The notes: generated by a model from the letters alone, not told the origin. Positions 50,072 to 59,058 are shown, counted from the first letter of the stretch. The stretch is 64,000 nt of DNA from Acidobacteriota bacterium (GCA_009838525.1 VXRJ01000016.1:124001-188000); one strand, 5' to 3'. Numbers and translations: made by a program.

Positions 50072-52135
50072 ATGGCGTTCGACGACCAGCTCGCCGGCGC
50101 GCTCGAAGAGACGCTCGACCGGATGACCGACACCCTGCTGGCCAGCCGCAACGGCGCCGGGCACTGGGAAGGCGAGCTGTCATCATCCGCCCTCTCCACC
50201 GCGACGGCCGTCATCGCACTCACGCTCCATGCCCGCGCCGACCGGCTGGCGGCGCCAGATTCCCAAGCTGCCGGGCTCACGGCGCCAGGTCCCCGCACCG
50301 GAGAGGGGGCGGCACCCGGTTCCAACGCTGGCAGGCACTCGGCTTCAGATCCCGGCACCGGCGGGCAGGCACCGCCGGGTCCCCTCGCCACCGCCGGCGT
50401 CGACTGGCTGATCCGGACGCAGCTTGACGACGGAGGCTGGGGCGATACGACCGACAGTCCCGCCAATGTCAGCACTACCGCGCTCTGCTGGGCGGCGGTG
50501 ACGATCGCCGGCGCCGGACGTCCGGGCGTCGACGCGGCGCTGGAGCGGGTCCGGGCCTGGATGACGCGGGCCGCCGGCAGCCTGGAACCGCCCGCGCTGG
50601 CCCGAACCATCCGCCTCCGCTACGGCAAGGACCGCACCTTCTCGGTCCCGATTCTCACGGTGCTGGCCCTGGCGGGCCTTCTGGACGACGACGCAGGTCG
50701 AGACGGCTGGCAGCACGTGCCGCAACTGCCGTTCGAGCTCGCCGCCGTTCCGCCCGCGTGGTATCGCTGGCTGCGCCTGCCGGTCGTCAGCTACGCGCTG
50801 CCGGCCCTCATCGCGATCGGCCTGGCGCGGCACAGGCAACGGCCGACGCGCAACCCAGTCACCCGCCTCCTGCGCGGCGCCGTCACCCCCCGGACCCTGC
50901 GCCAACTCACGACGCTGCAGCCGAGCACCGGCGGCTTTCTCGAAGCGACACCGCTCACCAGCTTCGTCGTCATGAGCCTGGTGGCGGCGGGAGAAACCTC
51001 GCATCCGGTCGTCGCCCACGGCATCGACTTCCTCGAACGCTCCGCCCGAGCCGACGGGAGCTGGCCCATCGACACGAACCTCGCCACCTGGGTCACCACG
51101 CTCGGCATCAACGCGATGTCGCGCCGCCCCGGCTGGCAGGAGCGGCTTCCCGACGAAGAGCGCCAGCTCCTTATCCGTTGGCTACTCGATCAACAGCACC
51201 GCGAGGTCCACGTCTACACCGACGCCGCCCCCGGAGGCTGGGCATGGACCGATCTCCCCGGCGGGGTTCCGGACGCCGACGACACGCCGGGCGCCCTGCT
51301 CGCCCTGCACACACTGTCGGGCGCAAACCCTGTCCCGTCGCTTGAAGCCCCAACCCTCGATGCCGCCTGCGCAGGGATCGGGTGGCTGCTCGACCTGCAG
51401 AACCGCGACGGCGGCATCCCCACCTTCTGCCGGGGCTGGGGCGCGCTGCCGTTCGACCGGAGCAGCCCCGACCTCACCGCCCACACCATCCGCGCCTGGA
51501 ACACCTGGCGGCCGGCGCTTCCCGGCGCACTCGCCGAACGCGTGGAACGTGCCACCCTCCGTGCCGTTCACTACCTGGAGCAGTCCCAGCAACCGGACGG
51601 CTCGTGGATCCCCCTCTGGTTCGGCAACCAGCAGGCGCCAGACGACGCCAATCCCGTCTACGGCACCGCCCGTGTTCTGGAAGGGCTCGCCTCCCTGGAT
51701 GACGACACAGCTCCTCATGCCACCGAGTTACGCGCCGCCTCGTGGCTGGCCGCGGCCCGGAGTCCCGACGGCGGGTGGGGCGGAGCCCCGGGCGTTTCAC
51801 CCTCCATCGAGGAAACCGCCGTCGCCCTCGGCGCGCTCGCCACGTGGCGCCAACGCGCCCGCTCCAGTTCATCCGGCCGCACCGGCTCCCTCGACAGCAC
51901 CAGCCTCTCCGCCGTCGACACATCGATCGAGATGGGCGTCCGCTGGCTGATCGACGCCACCGACCACGGGCAGCGGGTCCCCGCGACCCCCATCGGCCTC
52001 TACTTTGCCCGCCTCTGGTACAGCGAGGCGCTCTACCCTCGCGTGTTCACGCTCGCCGCGCTCGCCTCCGCCGCCCACCATGTGCGGACGGAATCCGGAG
52101 GCTGCAGTGAGGTCTCGCCAAGCCCCGAGGCCTGA
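50072..52135 (+). CDS. Squalene/hopene-cyclase-like class II terpene cyclase
   Basis: Protein of 687 residues starting immediately after the upstream stop. The protonating motif of class II cyclases is present as GVPDADDTPGALL near residue 410. QW-type repeats include QLDDGGWGDTTDS, LQPSTGGFLEAT, QNRDGGIPTFCRGWG, QQPDGSWIPLWFG and SPDGGWGG. The expected substrate is squalene or another long prenyl chain delivered by the DUF116-synthase. An insertion of about 45 proline/glycine-rich residues lies between residues 60 and 105. Hopanoid genes hpnC, D, E are not in the window, so the product need not be a hopanoid. Confidence 0.8.
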   Translation: MAFDDQLAGALEETLDRMTDTLLASRNGAGHWEGELSSSALSTATAVIALTLHARADRLAAPDSQAAGLTAPGPRTGEGAAPGSNAGRHSASDPGTGGQAPPGPLATAGVDWLIRTQLDDGGWGDTTDSPANVSTTALCWAAVTIAGAGRPGVDAALERVRAWMTRAAGSLEPPALARTIRLRYGKDRTFSVPILTVLALAGLLDDDAGRDGWQHVPQLPFELAAVPPAWYRWLRLPVVSYALPALIAIGLARHRQRPTRNPVTRLLRGAVTPRTLRQLTTLQPSTGGFLEATPLTSFVVMSLVAAGETSHPVVAHGIDFLERSARADGSWPIDTNLATWVTTLGINAMSRRPGWQERLPDEERQLLIRWLLDQQHREVHVYTDAAPGGWAWTDLPGGVPDADDTPGALLALHTLSGANPVPSLEAPTLDAACAGIGWLLDLQNRDGGIPTFCRGWGALPFDRSSPDLTAHTIRAWNTWRPALPGALAERVERATLRAVHYLEQSQQPDGSWIPLWFGNQQAPDDANPVYGTARVLEGLASLDDDTAPHATELRAASWLAAARSPDGGWGGAPGVSPSIEETAVALGALATWRQRARSSSSGRTGSLDSTSLSAVDTSIEMGVRWLIDATDHGQRVPATPIGLYFARLWYSEALYPRVFTLAALASAAHHVRTESGGCSEVSPSPEA
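50249..50394 (+). repeat. Degenerate tandem repeat of about 30 nt inside the cyclase gene
   Basis: Four to five imperfect units (each with a GCGCCAG-type or TCAGATCCC core and a CACCGG-type end) encode degenerate 10-11-residue blocks such as LAAPDSQAAGL, TAPGPRTGEGA, APGSNAGRHS and ASDPGTGGQA. They form a flexible loop inserted between two barrel helices. Confidence 0.6.
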
Positions 52136-52180
52136 CCGCCCCCAGCAACAATCACGGTCGCGTACCCGGCCTTCGAGTCG

Positions 52181-53620
52181 TCACGGCGGTGTGGTTGCCG
52201 ACTCGCCTTCACCATCCCCTCCCGGCCGCCAGGCGACCCCAATGACGTACGGCAGATCAAGCCGCTCGCCGTCCCAGTTGGGGATCGACGTATTGGAGTC
52301 GATCTCGATGCCGTTCTCCGCGAGCTTCGCGTCCGTCGGCGCCAGCGGAACGCCAGTCCAAGGAGGAGCGGTGGGCACCGCGGGCAGAGGCGCGCCTCCC
52401 GGCTGCGTGAACTGCGGCTGACCCTCCGCATCGAGCGTGAGGCCGAAGCCCTCCTCGTGCACGGCGCGATGATGCCGCCTACAGAGCAGCACGAGGTTGT
52501 CCAGCTTCGTCGCGCCCCCGTCCGCCCAGTGCTCTACGTGATGAGCATCGCACCGTCGCGCCTCGCAGCCGGGGAATCGGCAGCGCTGGTCGCGTGACGC
52601 CAAGGCACGGCGCAGTGCGGGGGGAATCGTCCGGGTCTTGCGGCCGACGTCCAGGACGTTGCCCTCGGCGTCGTGCCGCATGACCACCTTGCCGGCATCG
52701 CAGGCAATCCGCCGCGACGTTTCCGCGGAAACGCGGATGCCGCCCGCTTCCTCCAGGGCAGCCTGTCCGGCGCCGGGCGAAGCACCCGAGCAGGCGCTTC
52801 CGTCACGTCCACCCACCTCCGTCTGCGTTTCCGCGGAAACGTCGTCCTTCAGGGTTTCCGGGTCGACGTGCACGACCACCTGGTAGCGGTCGCCCGCCGT
52901 CCCCGCGTCGAGCTTTGCGGCCAGCGCGCTCTCGGCAACCAACCCCAGAGCGTCTGCCCGCCGGCAGGCCGGCGATTCCGCCTCGACGTTCTTCGGCTCC
53001 GCGTCCTTCGCTTCCTGGTAGAGCTGTTCCGATGCCGCCTCAATGGCCCGGCGCACCACCGCGCCGACCTCCGGCGTCAGCAGACCCCGGACGACGAACA
53101 TGCCGTCGACATCGGGATAGATGCTGAGACCCTGGTTCCGCCGCCGCTTCGCGTCCTCCCGCCCCTCGTGCTGGCGGTCGCACAGCCGCCACGCCCGGAC
53201 GATACGCTCGAGGTCGGCCGCCGTCGCCTGGCGGGCGAGATGCAGCAGGCGGTCCTCGGTCGCCGCCGTCGCGACCCGGGTGATGGCGCGCACCTTCGAG
53301 TAAGAGATCTGGCCCCGCCGCAGCGCGTCGGAGGTCTTCGGCAGGTCGGCCAGGGCATGCGCCACCCGCACGTACTCCCGCGCGGTGCCGGGGGCCAGGT
53401 TGGCCCGCCAGCTCAGCCACTGGGGGTAGGACGTGGCGCCCGACCAGCCGCCCAGCTCGTCGAAGCGGCGGATGCGGACCAGCAGTTCGTAGACAGCGGC
53501 GTCGATGCGGGCGGAGAGCTCTGCGATCTCGTTTTCGAGGCGGTCGCGCTCCTCGCGGTTCCGACGAAGTTCGTCGGGGGACGGAAACTGATGGATCTCG
53601 GAAGTCGTGGAAGTGTTCAT
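52181..53620 (-). CDS. DUF222/13E12-type HNH endonuclease-like protein
   Basis: Protein of 479 residues. The helical DUF222 domain fills the first 300 residues (LSARIDAAVYELLVRIRRFD, ANLAPGTAREYVRVAHAL, LEIIVRAWR region). The C-terminal HNH motif is RCRFPGCEARRCDAHHVEHW, then DNLVLLCRRHHRAVHE near residue 400. These genes are multicopy, possibly mobile elements or intron-like nucleases, abundant in actinobacteria and acidobacteria. It is convergent with the cyclase gene and ends 45 nt from it. Confidence 0.85.
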   Translation of the reverse strand: MNTSTTSEIHQFPSPDELRRNREERDRLENEIAELSARIDAAVYELLVRIRRFDELGGWSGATSYPQWLSWRANLAPGTAREYVRVAHALADLPKTSDALRRGQISYSKVRAITRVATAATEDRLLHLARQATAADLERIVRAWRLCDRQHEGREDAKRRRNQGLSIYPDVDGMFVVRGLLTPEVGAVVRRAIEAASEQLYQEAKDAEPKNVEAESPACRRADALGLVAESALAAKLDAGTAGDRYQVVVHVDPETLKDDVSAETQTEVGGRDGSACSGASPGAGQAALEEAGGIRVSAETSRRIACDAGKVVMRHDAEGNVLDVGRKTRTIPPALRRALASRDQRCRFPGCEARRCDAHHVEHWADGGATKLDNLVLLCRRHHRAVHEEGFGLTLDAEGQPQFTQPGGAPLPAVPTAPPWTGVPLAPTDAKLAENGIEIDSNTSIPNWDGERLDLPYVIGVAWRPGGDGEGESATTPP

Positions 53621-53880
53621 ACTTCCAGTCTAAGCCACTGTATTTAGACCGTTTAGGTTGGACTGTGGCGGCCACGCCGAGGTTTACATGAACCTGTCGT
53701 CGCGATTCGCGGCGGTGTCGCTCTACGGCGCTGTCAGGCTGCTGGAACGACGGGTTTTCCGGCGGGTTGGGAAGTTCCGGAGGGGGACTGGAAGAAAGTT
53801 GTCAAGCAGTTTCTTTGTCCTGTCGACAAATGGCAGCGCACCAGTCAGTAGAGCGGATCGTGCCGAAATTGAATGCTGTC

Positions 53881-53897
53881 CGTACACGATCCGTACG
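53881..53897. promoter_or_regulatory. Inverted repeat, possible autoregulatory operator of the DUF1778/GNAT operon
   Basis: CGTAC-N7-GTACG lies 27 nt before the GTG start of the antitoxin, with AGGAG 7 nt before that start. Ribbon-helix-helix antitoxins normally bind such palindromes in their own promoter. The remaining 53621-53880 sequence shows no gene. Confidence 0.4.
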
Positions 53898-53923
53898 CTA
53901 CACTAGTCGTCGAGGAGCCGTTC

Positions 53924-54205
53924 GTGCCGACATCTCCGACGACCCGAGACGACCGCATCGAGCTTCGCGCAACCCGCGAAGAGAAGCGAATTCTCGCGGC
54001 GGCCGCCACCTACGAGCGCCTCGACCTGACCACATTCGTCATGCGGACGGCGCTGCCGGTCGCTGAGGACGTCGTCGCGCGCCATGAGCGTCTGCGTCTG
54101 AGCGCCCGTGACAGCGCCCGCGTTCTGGAGCTGCTGGAGCATCCGGCGGAGCCCACGGCGGCGTTGCGCGCCGCGGCCAGGCGGGTGCGGCGGAATCGGG
54201 AGTGA
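53924..54205 (+). CDS. DUF1778 (TacA-like) antitoxin
   Basis: Antitoxin of 93 residues with the RHH pattern RDDRIELRATREEKRILAAA, followed by LDLTTFVMRTAL. The C-terminal LELLEHPAEPTAALRAAARR is the segment that blocks the GNAT toxin. The GTG at 53924 has a good AGGAG site. It overlaps the toxin gene by 4 nt (GTGA), the classic order of this system. Confidence 0.9.
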   Translation: MPTSPTTRDDRIELRATREEKRILAAAATYERLDLTTFVMRTALPVAEDVVARHERLRLSARDSARVLELLEHPAEPTAALRAAARRVRRNRE

Positions 54206-54729
54206 CACCGCGCGGCGTGGGTTGGCGCGAGGAAGCGCTGTCCCGCCGCCACGATCGGGCCCAGTTCGACTGTGGCGTCCCCGAGTTGAACGAGTACCTC
54301 CGGCGGTATGCCCGGCAAAATCACGAGCGCGGCGGCGCCAAGACGTTCGTAGCCGTCCCGCCCGAGTCGCCCCATACGGTCATCGGCTACTACACAATTG
54401 CCCCGGGAGCCATCGACTTCGGCAAGGTGCCAGACCACGCCAAGAAGGGGCTTGGCCGCTATGAGGTGCCGGTGTTCCGGCTCGGCAGGCTGGCCGTGTC
54501 GCTGGACAGGCACGGGCAGGGACTTGGCGGCGAGCTGCTCGTTGCCGCCGGCGAACGCGCGATCGCGGTGGCCGAGGCCGTCGGGGGCGTCGCGCTGGCG
54601 ATTGACGCGAAGGATGACCGGGCGGCGCAGTGGTACGAGCGGTTTGGCGCGTTGCGTCTGCTGGACCACCCGCTGAAGCTCATCCTGCCACTGGCGACGA
54701 TCGCGGCGGCGCTCAAGGCAACGCGATAG
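54202..54729 (+). CDS. TacT-like GNAT toxin
   Basis: Toxin of 175 residues predicted to acetylate aminoacyl-tRNA and stop translation. FDCGVPELNEYLRRYARQNH, the CoA-binding region RLAVSLDRHGQGLGGELL near residue 100, and FGALRLLDHPLKLILPLATI at the C-terminus are typical of DUF1778-partner GNAT toxins. The tyrosine of QWYERFGA is present in the usual place for catalysis. Confidence 0.9.
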   Translation: MTPRGVGWREEALSRRHDRAQFDCGVPELNEYLRRYARQNHERGGAKTFVAVPPESPHTVIGYYTIAPGAIDFGKVPDHAKKGLGRYEVPVFRLGRLAVSLDRHGQGLGGELLVAAGERAIAVAEAVGGVALAIDAKDDRAAQWYERFGALRLLDHPLKLILPLATIAAALKATR

Positions 54730-54866
54730 GAGCACAAGCTGGTGCAGTCGGCCAGTTGTGGGTGTTCGGCATTGACGAGTTGCTCAGGACTTGGCGCCAG
54801 CGAGGCCGAGACGCCGCCTCACGCTATGATCACGTGTTGGCCGCTTGACGGCGGCCGGCGTTGACG

Positions 54867-56000
54867 ATGACACCCTTCGAGTTCCGGTTGCCGACCCGCC
54901 TGTTCTTCGGCGCGGGGTCGATCGCCCGCCTGGGCGAAGTGGCGCGCGAGCTGGGGTTTGCGCGGCCGCTGCTGGTGTCGGACCACGGACTGGAGGAAGC
55001 GGGCCACGTCGACCGGGCGATGGCGCTGCTGCGCGCGGCGGACATCGACGTGACGGTGTTTGATGACTTCGATGTAAATCCCGACACCGACATGGTGGCG
55101 CGCGGCGTGCGCTTCGCCCGGGAGCTGGGCCCGGACTCGGTCATCGGCCTCGGCGGCGGCAGCTCGCTCGACTGCGCGAAGGGGATCAACCTGCTGCTGA
55201 CGAACGGCGGCGCGATGGTCGACTACAAGGGCTACGGCAAGGCGAGCCGCCCCCTGCTGCCGATGATTGCCGTGCCGACCACCGCGGGCACCGGGTCGGA
55301 GGCGCAGAGCTACGCGGTAATCGCCGACGCGGACACCCACATGAAGATGGCGTGCGGCGATCCGAAGCTGTTCTTCACGGCGGCGATCCTGGATCCGGAG
55401 CTGACCCTGTCGCAGCCGGCCCCGGTGACGGCGGCGGCGGGATTCGACGCGATCGCGCACGCCACCGAGACCGCCGTGACCACGCGCCGGACCGCGGTCT
55501 CCGAGCTCTTCTCGCGCGAGGCGTTCCGGCTGCTGGAGGGGAACTACGAGCGGGTGCTGACCTCTCCCGACGATCTCGGGGCGCGGAGCGCGATGCAGCT
55601 CGGCGCGTTCTACGCCGGCGTGGCCATCGAGCAGTCGATGCTCGGGGCGGCGCATGCCTGCGCGAACCCCCTGACGGCGCGCTACGGCCTCACGCATGGC
55701 GTCGCGCTCGCCATCCTGCTGCCTCACGTCGTGCGGTGGAACGCGCAGGCGAACGGCGACCTGTACGGCGGGCTCTGCGACGCGTCCGCCGGCGGCAACG
55801 GGGCCGGCAACTACCTGGCCACCCGACTCGTCGAAATAGGAAGGACGGGAGGTTTCCCGCCCGACCTGCGGACGGCCGGCGTGACGGAAGCGGACCTGGC
55901 GGCTCTGGCGGAGGCGGCGGGCCAGCAGTGGACGGGAACGTTCAACCCGAGGCCGTTCGGCGCGCGCGAAGCGCTGGAGGTGTACCGATGCGCGTACTGA
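54867..56000 (+). CDS. Iron-containing (group III) alcohol dehydrogenase
   Basis: NAD(P)-dependent dehydrogenase of 377 residues. The nucleotide-binding GLGGGSSLDCAKG lies near residue 95. Metal ligands are in GFDAIAHATET (Asp, His), GAAHACANPL and GLTHGVALAILLPHV. It oxidises alcohols or reduces aldehydes; the substrate is not predictable. It overlaps the following PQQ-like gene by 13 nt, so the two are co-translated. Confidence 0.88.
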   Translation: MTPFEFRLPTRLFFGAGSIARLGEVARELGFARPLLVSDHGLEEAGHVDRAMALLRAADIDVTVFDDFDVNPDTDMVARGVRFARELGPDSVIGLGGGSSLDCAKGINLLLTNGGAMVDYKGYGKASRPLLPMIAVPTTAGTGSEAQSYAVIADADTHMKMACGDPKLFFTAAILDPELTLSQPAPVTAAAGFDAIAHATETAVTTRRTAVSELFSREAFRLLEGNYERVLTSPDDLGARSAMQLGAFYAGVAIEQSMLGAAHACANPLTARYGLTHGVALAILLPHVVRWNAQANGDLYGGLCDASAGGNGAGNYLATRLVEIGRTGGFPPDLRTAGVTEADLAALAEAAGQQWTGTFNPRPFGAREALEVYRCAY

Positions 56001-57133
56001 CTCGCTCGCTGATCGTCGTGCTTTGCGCCACCATCGCCATCGCCGTCGGCGTCGGCGGCGGGCCGATGGTCGCGCAGACGGTGTCCCCCGCCGATACCTG
56101 GGGGCAGTTCCGCGGCGGCCCGAGCCTCACCGGCGTGTCGGCCGCGACGGTGCCCGACGACCTGGAGCTGCTCTGGACCTTCGAAGCAGGGGAATCGATC
56201 GATTCGTCCGCCGCCATCGCCGACGGCACGGTCTACGTCGGCGCATACACCGGCGAGCTGATCGCGCTGGACCTGGACACCGGCGACGTTCGCTGGCGCT
56301 ACAAGGCGAGCGAGCGGATGGGGATCGGCGAGTCCTCGCCCGCGGTGGGAAACGGGCGCGTCTTCATCGGCGACCTGGCCGGCTTGCTGCACGCAGTCGA
56401 CGCGGCCACCGGCGAGGCGCTGTGGACCTACGCGACGCAGGGCGAGATCAAGTCGTCGCCGGTCCTCGTCGGCGACCGCGTGCTGATCGGTTCGTACGAC
56501 GGCTACCTCTACGGCCTCGACGCGGCAACCGGCGAACTCGCCTGGCAGGTGGAAACGCAGAACTACGTCCATGCGACGCCCGCCGTGATCGACGGCGTCG
56601 CCTACTTCGGCGGCTGCGACGAGGTGTTCCATGGGGTCCGGGTGTCGGACGGCGAGAAGGTGGTCAGCCTTCCCGCCGGCGCCTACACCGCCGCATCGTC
56701 CGCGGTCCGGGACGGGCGCGCCTACTTCGGAACGTTCGACAACGAGGTGATCAGCCTCGATCTGTCGACGCACGAGATCCTCTGGCGCTACGAACATCCG
56801 GAACGCCATTTTCCGTTCTACTCGTCGGCCCTCAACGTCGACGGAACCGTCGTTATCGGCGGCCGCGACCGCATGGTGCATGCGATCGACGACGCGACGG
56901 GCGAAGCGCGCTGGACGTTCATGACCCGCGCGCGGGTCGACTCGTCTCCCGCCGCCGCCGGCGACCGCGTCTATATCGGCTCGGGCGACGGCCGTTTCTA
57001 CGTCCTCGATCTCGCCACCGGCGAGAAACTCTGGGAGTTCGACACCGGCGCCCCGCTCTCCGCCTCACCCGCCATCGCCGAGGGCAAGGTGGTGATCGGA
57101 TCCCAGGACGGCGTCCTCTACTGCTTCGGGTGA
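55988..57133 (+). CDS. Secreted PQQ-like beta-propeller repeat protein
   Basis: Protein of 381 residues with an N-terminal signal peptide (TRSLIVVLCATIAIAVGVGG then MVAQT). Seven WD/PQQ-like repeats follow, each with a variable-strand core such as VYVGAYTGELIALDLDTGDV, LYGLDAATGELAWQ and RFYVLDLATGEKLWEFDTG. No PQQ-binding tryptophan docking site or dehydrogenase calcium site is visible, so it is likely a BamB-like or YncE-like scaffold in the periplasm, not an enzyme. It is coupled to the alcohol dehydrogenase. Confidence 0.8.
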   Translation: MRVLTRSLIVVLCATIAIAVGVGGGPMVAQTVSPADTWGQFRGGPSLTGVSAATVPDDLELLWTFEAGESIDSSAAIADGTVYVGAYTGELIALDLDTGDVRWRYKASERMGIGESSPAVGNGRVFIGDLAGLLHAVDAATGEALWTYATQGEIKSSPVLVGDRVLIGSYDGYLYGLDAATGELAWQVETQNYVHATPAVIDGVAYFGGCDEVFHGVRVSDGEKVVSLPAGAYTAASSAVRDGRAYFGTFDNEVISLDLSTHEILWRYEHPERHFPFYSSALNVDGTVVIGGRDRMVHAIDDATGEARWTFMTRARVDSSPAAAGDRVYIGSGDGRFYVLDLATGEKLWEFDTGAPLSASPAIAEGKVVIGSQDGVLYCFG

Positions 57134-57161
57134 TGCGGTTACTGCTTCGGATGATGCGGCC
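57120..57161 (+). repeat. 21-nt tandem duplication at the gene end
   Basis: Two head-to-tail copies of ACTGCTTCGG-G/A-TGATGCGG-YY (57120-57140 and 57141-57161) cover the stop codon of the propeller gene. Each copy contains a TGA, so the duplication does not extend the protein. Confidence 0.6.
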
Positions 57162-57187
57162 GACCGCTGACATATAGTGAAGAGTTG

Positions 57188-58501
57188 ATGAGCACGGCAA
57201 CCGAGACGGAGGTTGGCAGCTACTTCGTCGCCAACTACCCGCCATTCTCCGTCTGGACGGACGGCGCGGTGGCGGACGCGGCGCTGCCGGCGCTTGCCTC
57301 ACCGTCCGCGGACGTGCCGCTGGGGCTGTACCTCCACATCCCGTTCTGCCGGAAACGCTGCCACTTCTGCTACTTCCGGGTCTATACGAACAAGAACGCC
57401 GGCGAAGTGCAGGCGTACCTCGACGTCCTGGGACGCGAGTGGGAACTCTATGCGGAGCAGCCCGCGATCGCCGGGCGCCCGCTCGACTTCGTCTACTTCG
57501 GGGGCGGGACCCCGTCGTTTCTTTCCGTCCGGCAGTTGACCGGCCTCGTCGAGCGCCTGTCCGCCGTCACCCCCTGGTCGGACGCGAACGAGATCACGTT
57601 CGAGTGCGAACCGGGAACCCTGACCGAACCGAAGCTCTCCGCGATCCGCGATCTCGGCGTGACCCGCCTCAGCCTGGGAGTCGAGCACTTCGACGACGCG
57701 ATCCTCGAGCTGAATGGCCGCGCGCACCGTTCACCGGAGATCTTCCGCGCCTACGACTTCGCCCGGTCTATCGGGTTCCCGCAGATCAACATCGACCTGA
57801 TCGCCGGCATGCTCGGCGATACCGACGCCAAGTGGCGGGACGCGGTGGAGCGGACGGTGGCGCTCGATCCCGACAGCGTCACCATCTACCAGATGGAGCT
57901 GCCCTTCAACACCACGATCAGCAGCGACCGGCTGCACGGCGGCGGCCAGTTCTCGGAGACCGTGGCCGACTGGGCGACGAAGCGGCGCTGGGTCGACGAG
58001 GCGTTCGCCGCGCTGGAACGGGCCGGCTACACGGTGGGCAGCGCCTATACCGCGGTCAAGGACCCGGGCCGCACTACGTTCGTCTACCGCGACCGGCTGT
58101 GGCAGGGCGCCGACCTGGCGGGCCTGGGCGTCGCGTCGTTCGGGCACGTGAACGGCGTTCACATGCAGAATCTCGACAGTTGGGGGCCGTACGTCGCCGC
58201 CATCAACGAGGGACGGCTCCCCCTCAACCGGGCCTACCGGCCGACCGACGAGGAGCGGCTGATCCGCGAGCTGGTGCTGCAACTGAAGCTGGGGTCGATC
58301 CGCCCCGGCTACTTCCACGAGAAGTACGGGGTGGACATCCACGACCGTTTCACCGCGCCGCTCGCGTCGCTCGAGTCGGACGGCTATCTCACGGAATCGT
58401 CGGCCGAACGGGTCCGGCTGTCGCGCGACGGCCTGCTGCGCGTCGACAGCCTGCTCCCCCGCTTCTTCCTGCCGGCGCACACCGACATCCGGTACACCTG
58501 A
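57188..58501 (+). CDS. HemN-like radical SAM enzyme
   Basis: Protein of 437 residues of the coproporphyrinogen III dehydrogenase superfamily. The cluster motif is PFCRKRCHFCYFRVY near residue 55, followed by the glycine-rich FVYFGGGTPSFLSVRQL and RLSLGVEHFDD. The C-terminal HemN-C helical region (EERLIRELVLQLKLGSI) is present. In secondary pathways such proteins are often methylases or cyclopropanases; others are heme-utilisation or coproporphyrin enzymes. Its place at the head of a coupled aromatic cluster favours a biosynthetic role. Confidence 0.8.
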   Translation: MSTATETEVGSYFVANYPPFSVWTDGAVADAALPALASPSADVPLGLYLHIPFCRKRCHFCYFRVYTNKNAGEVQAYLDVLGREWELYAEQPAIAGRPLDFVYFGGGTPSFLSVRQLTGLVERLSAVTPWSDANEITFECEPGTLTEPKLSAIRDLGVTRLSLGVEHFDDAILELNGRAHRSPEIFRAYDFARSIGFPQINIDLIAGMLGDTDAKWRDAVERTVALDPDSVTIYQMELPFNTTISSDRLHGGGQFSETVADWATKRRWVDEAFAALERAGYTVGSAYTAVKDPGRTTFVYRDRLWQGADLAGLGVASFGHVNGVHMQNLDSWGPYVAAINEGRLPLNRAYRPTDEERLIRELVLQLKLGSIRPGYFHEKYGVDIHDRFTAPLASLESDGYLTESSAERVRLSRDGLLRVDSLLPRFFLPAHTDIRYT

Positions 58502-58518
58502 TCGTCCCGACCCCTCCG

Positions 58519-59058
58519 ATGGCGCCGCTCCGACTCCTCTATCCGCTTGATGCCGTCTACAAGCGCGCCGGCATCGATCCGCCGGGCGCGTGCGCGGCTG
58601 CGCCGGACGAGATCCCGCTGCCGTACCGGTCGCTGCTGGTCCACGAAAACGACATGACGGAGACCCTGGAGCGCCACTTCGGCGGGCGGATCGTCCTGCG
58701 TCCGCTCGGCGTCTTCACGCGGGGCGGTTCGTATTTCCGCCGCGTCCTGCTGGTTCACGAGGAGGCGGGGCGACCGGTGGAGATGGGAGCCATCCGGATA
58801 GACCTCGACGCCTTCAGCGCGCCCATGCGCGAGAAGATCCTCCAGAACGAGATTCCTCTCGGCCGGATCCTCCGGGACGGGCACGTCGACTACCGGAGCG
58901 TGCCGAAGGCGTTCCTGGCGATTACGCCGAACCCCGAGATGATGGGCGTCTTCTGGATGCGGCAGCCGAGCCGGTTGTACGGCCGGCGGACCGAGATCGT
59001 CCGCGAGGGCCGCAAGGTAGGCGACATCGTCGAAGTCCTGCCACAGGTGATCCGCTGA
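58519..59058 (+). CDS. Chorismate-lyase-like protein (UbiC fold)
   Basis: Protein of 179 residues. LLVHENDMTETLERHFG, VLRPLGVFTRGGSYFRRVLL and the EIPLGRILRDG segment near residue 120 resemble chorismate pyruvate-lyases, where the LG-x-x-L loop covers the 4-hydroxybenzoate pocket. If active it would supply 4-hydroxybenzoate; the conserved arginine/glutamate set is only partly visible, so it may instead only bind an aromatic acid. It lies 17 nt after the radical SAM gene and overlaps the flavin enzyme by 1 nt. Confidence 0.55.
   Translation: MAPLRLLYPLDAVYKRAGIDPPGACAAAPDEIPLPYRSLLVHENDMTETLERHFGGRIVLRPLGVFTRGGSYFRRVLLVHEEAGRPVEMGAIRIDLDAFSAPMREKILQNEIPLGRILRDGHVDYRSVPKAFLAITPNPEMMGVFWMRQPSRLYGRRTEIVREGRKVGDIVEVLPQVIR

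Noticed and set aside
57139-57178. Promoter between the propeller gene and the HemN-like gene
   Set aside because: A TATAGT is present at 57173, but no -35 box lies at a suitable distance.
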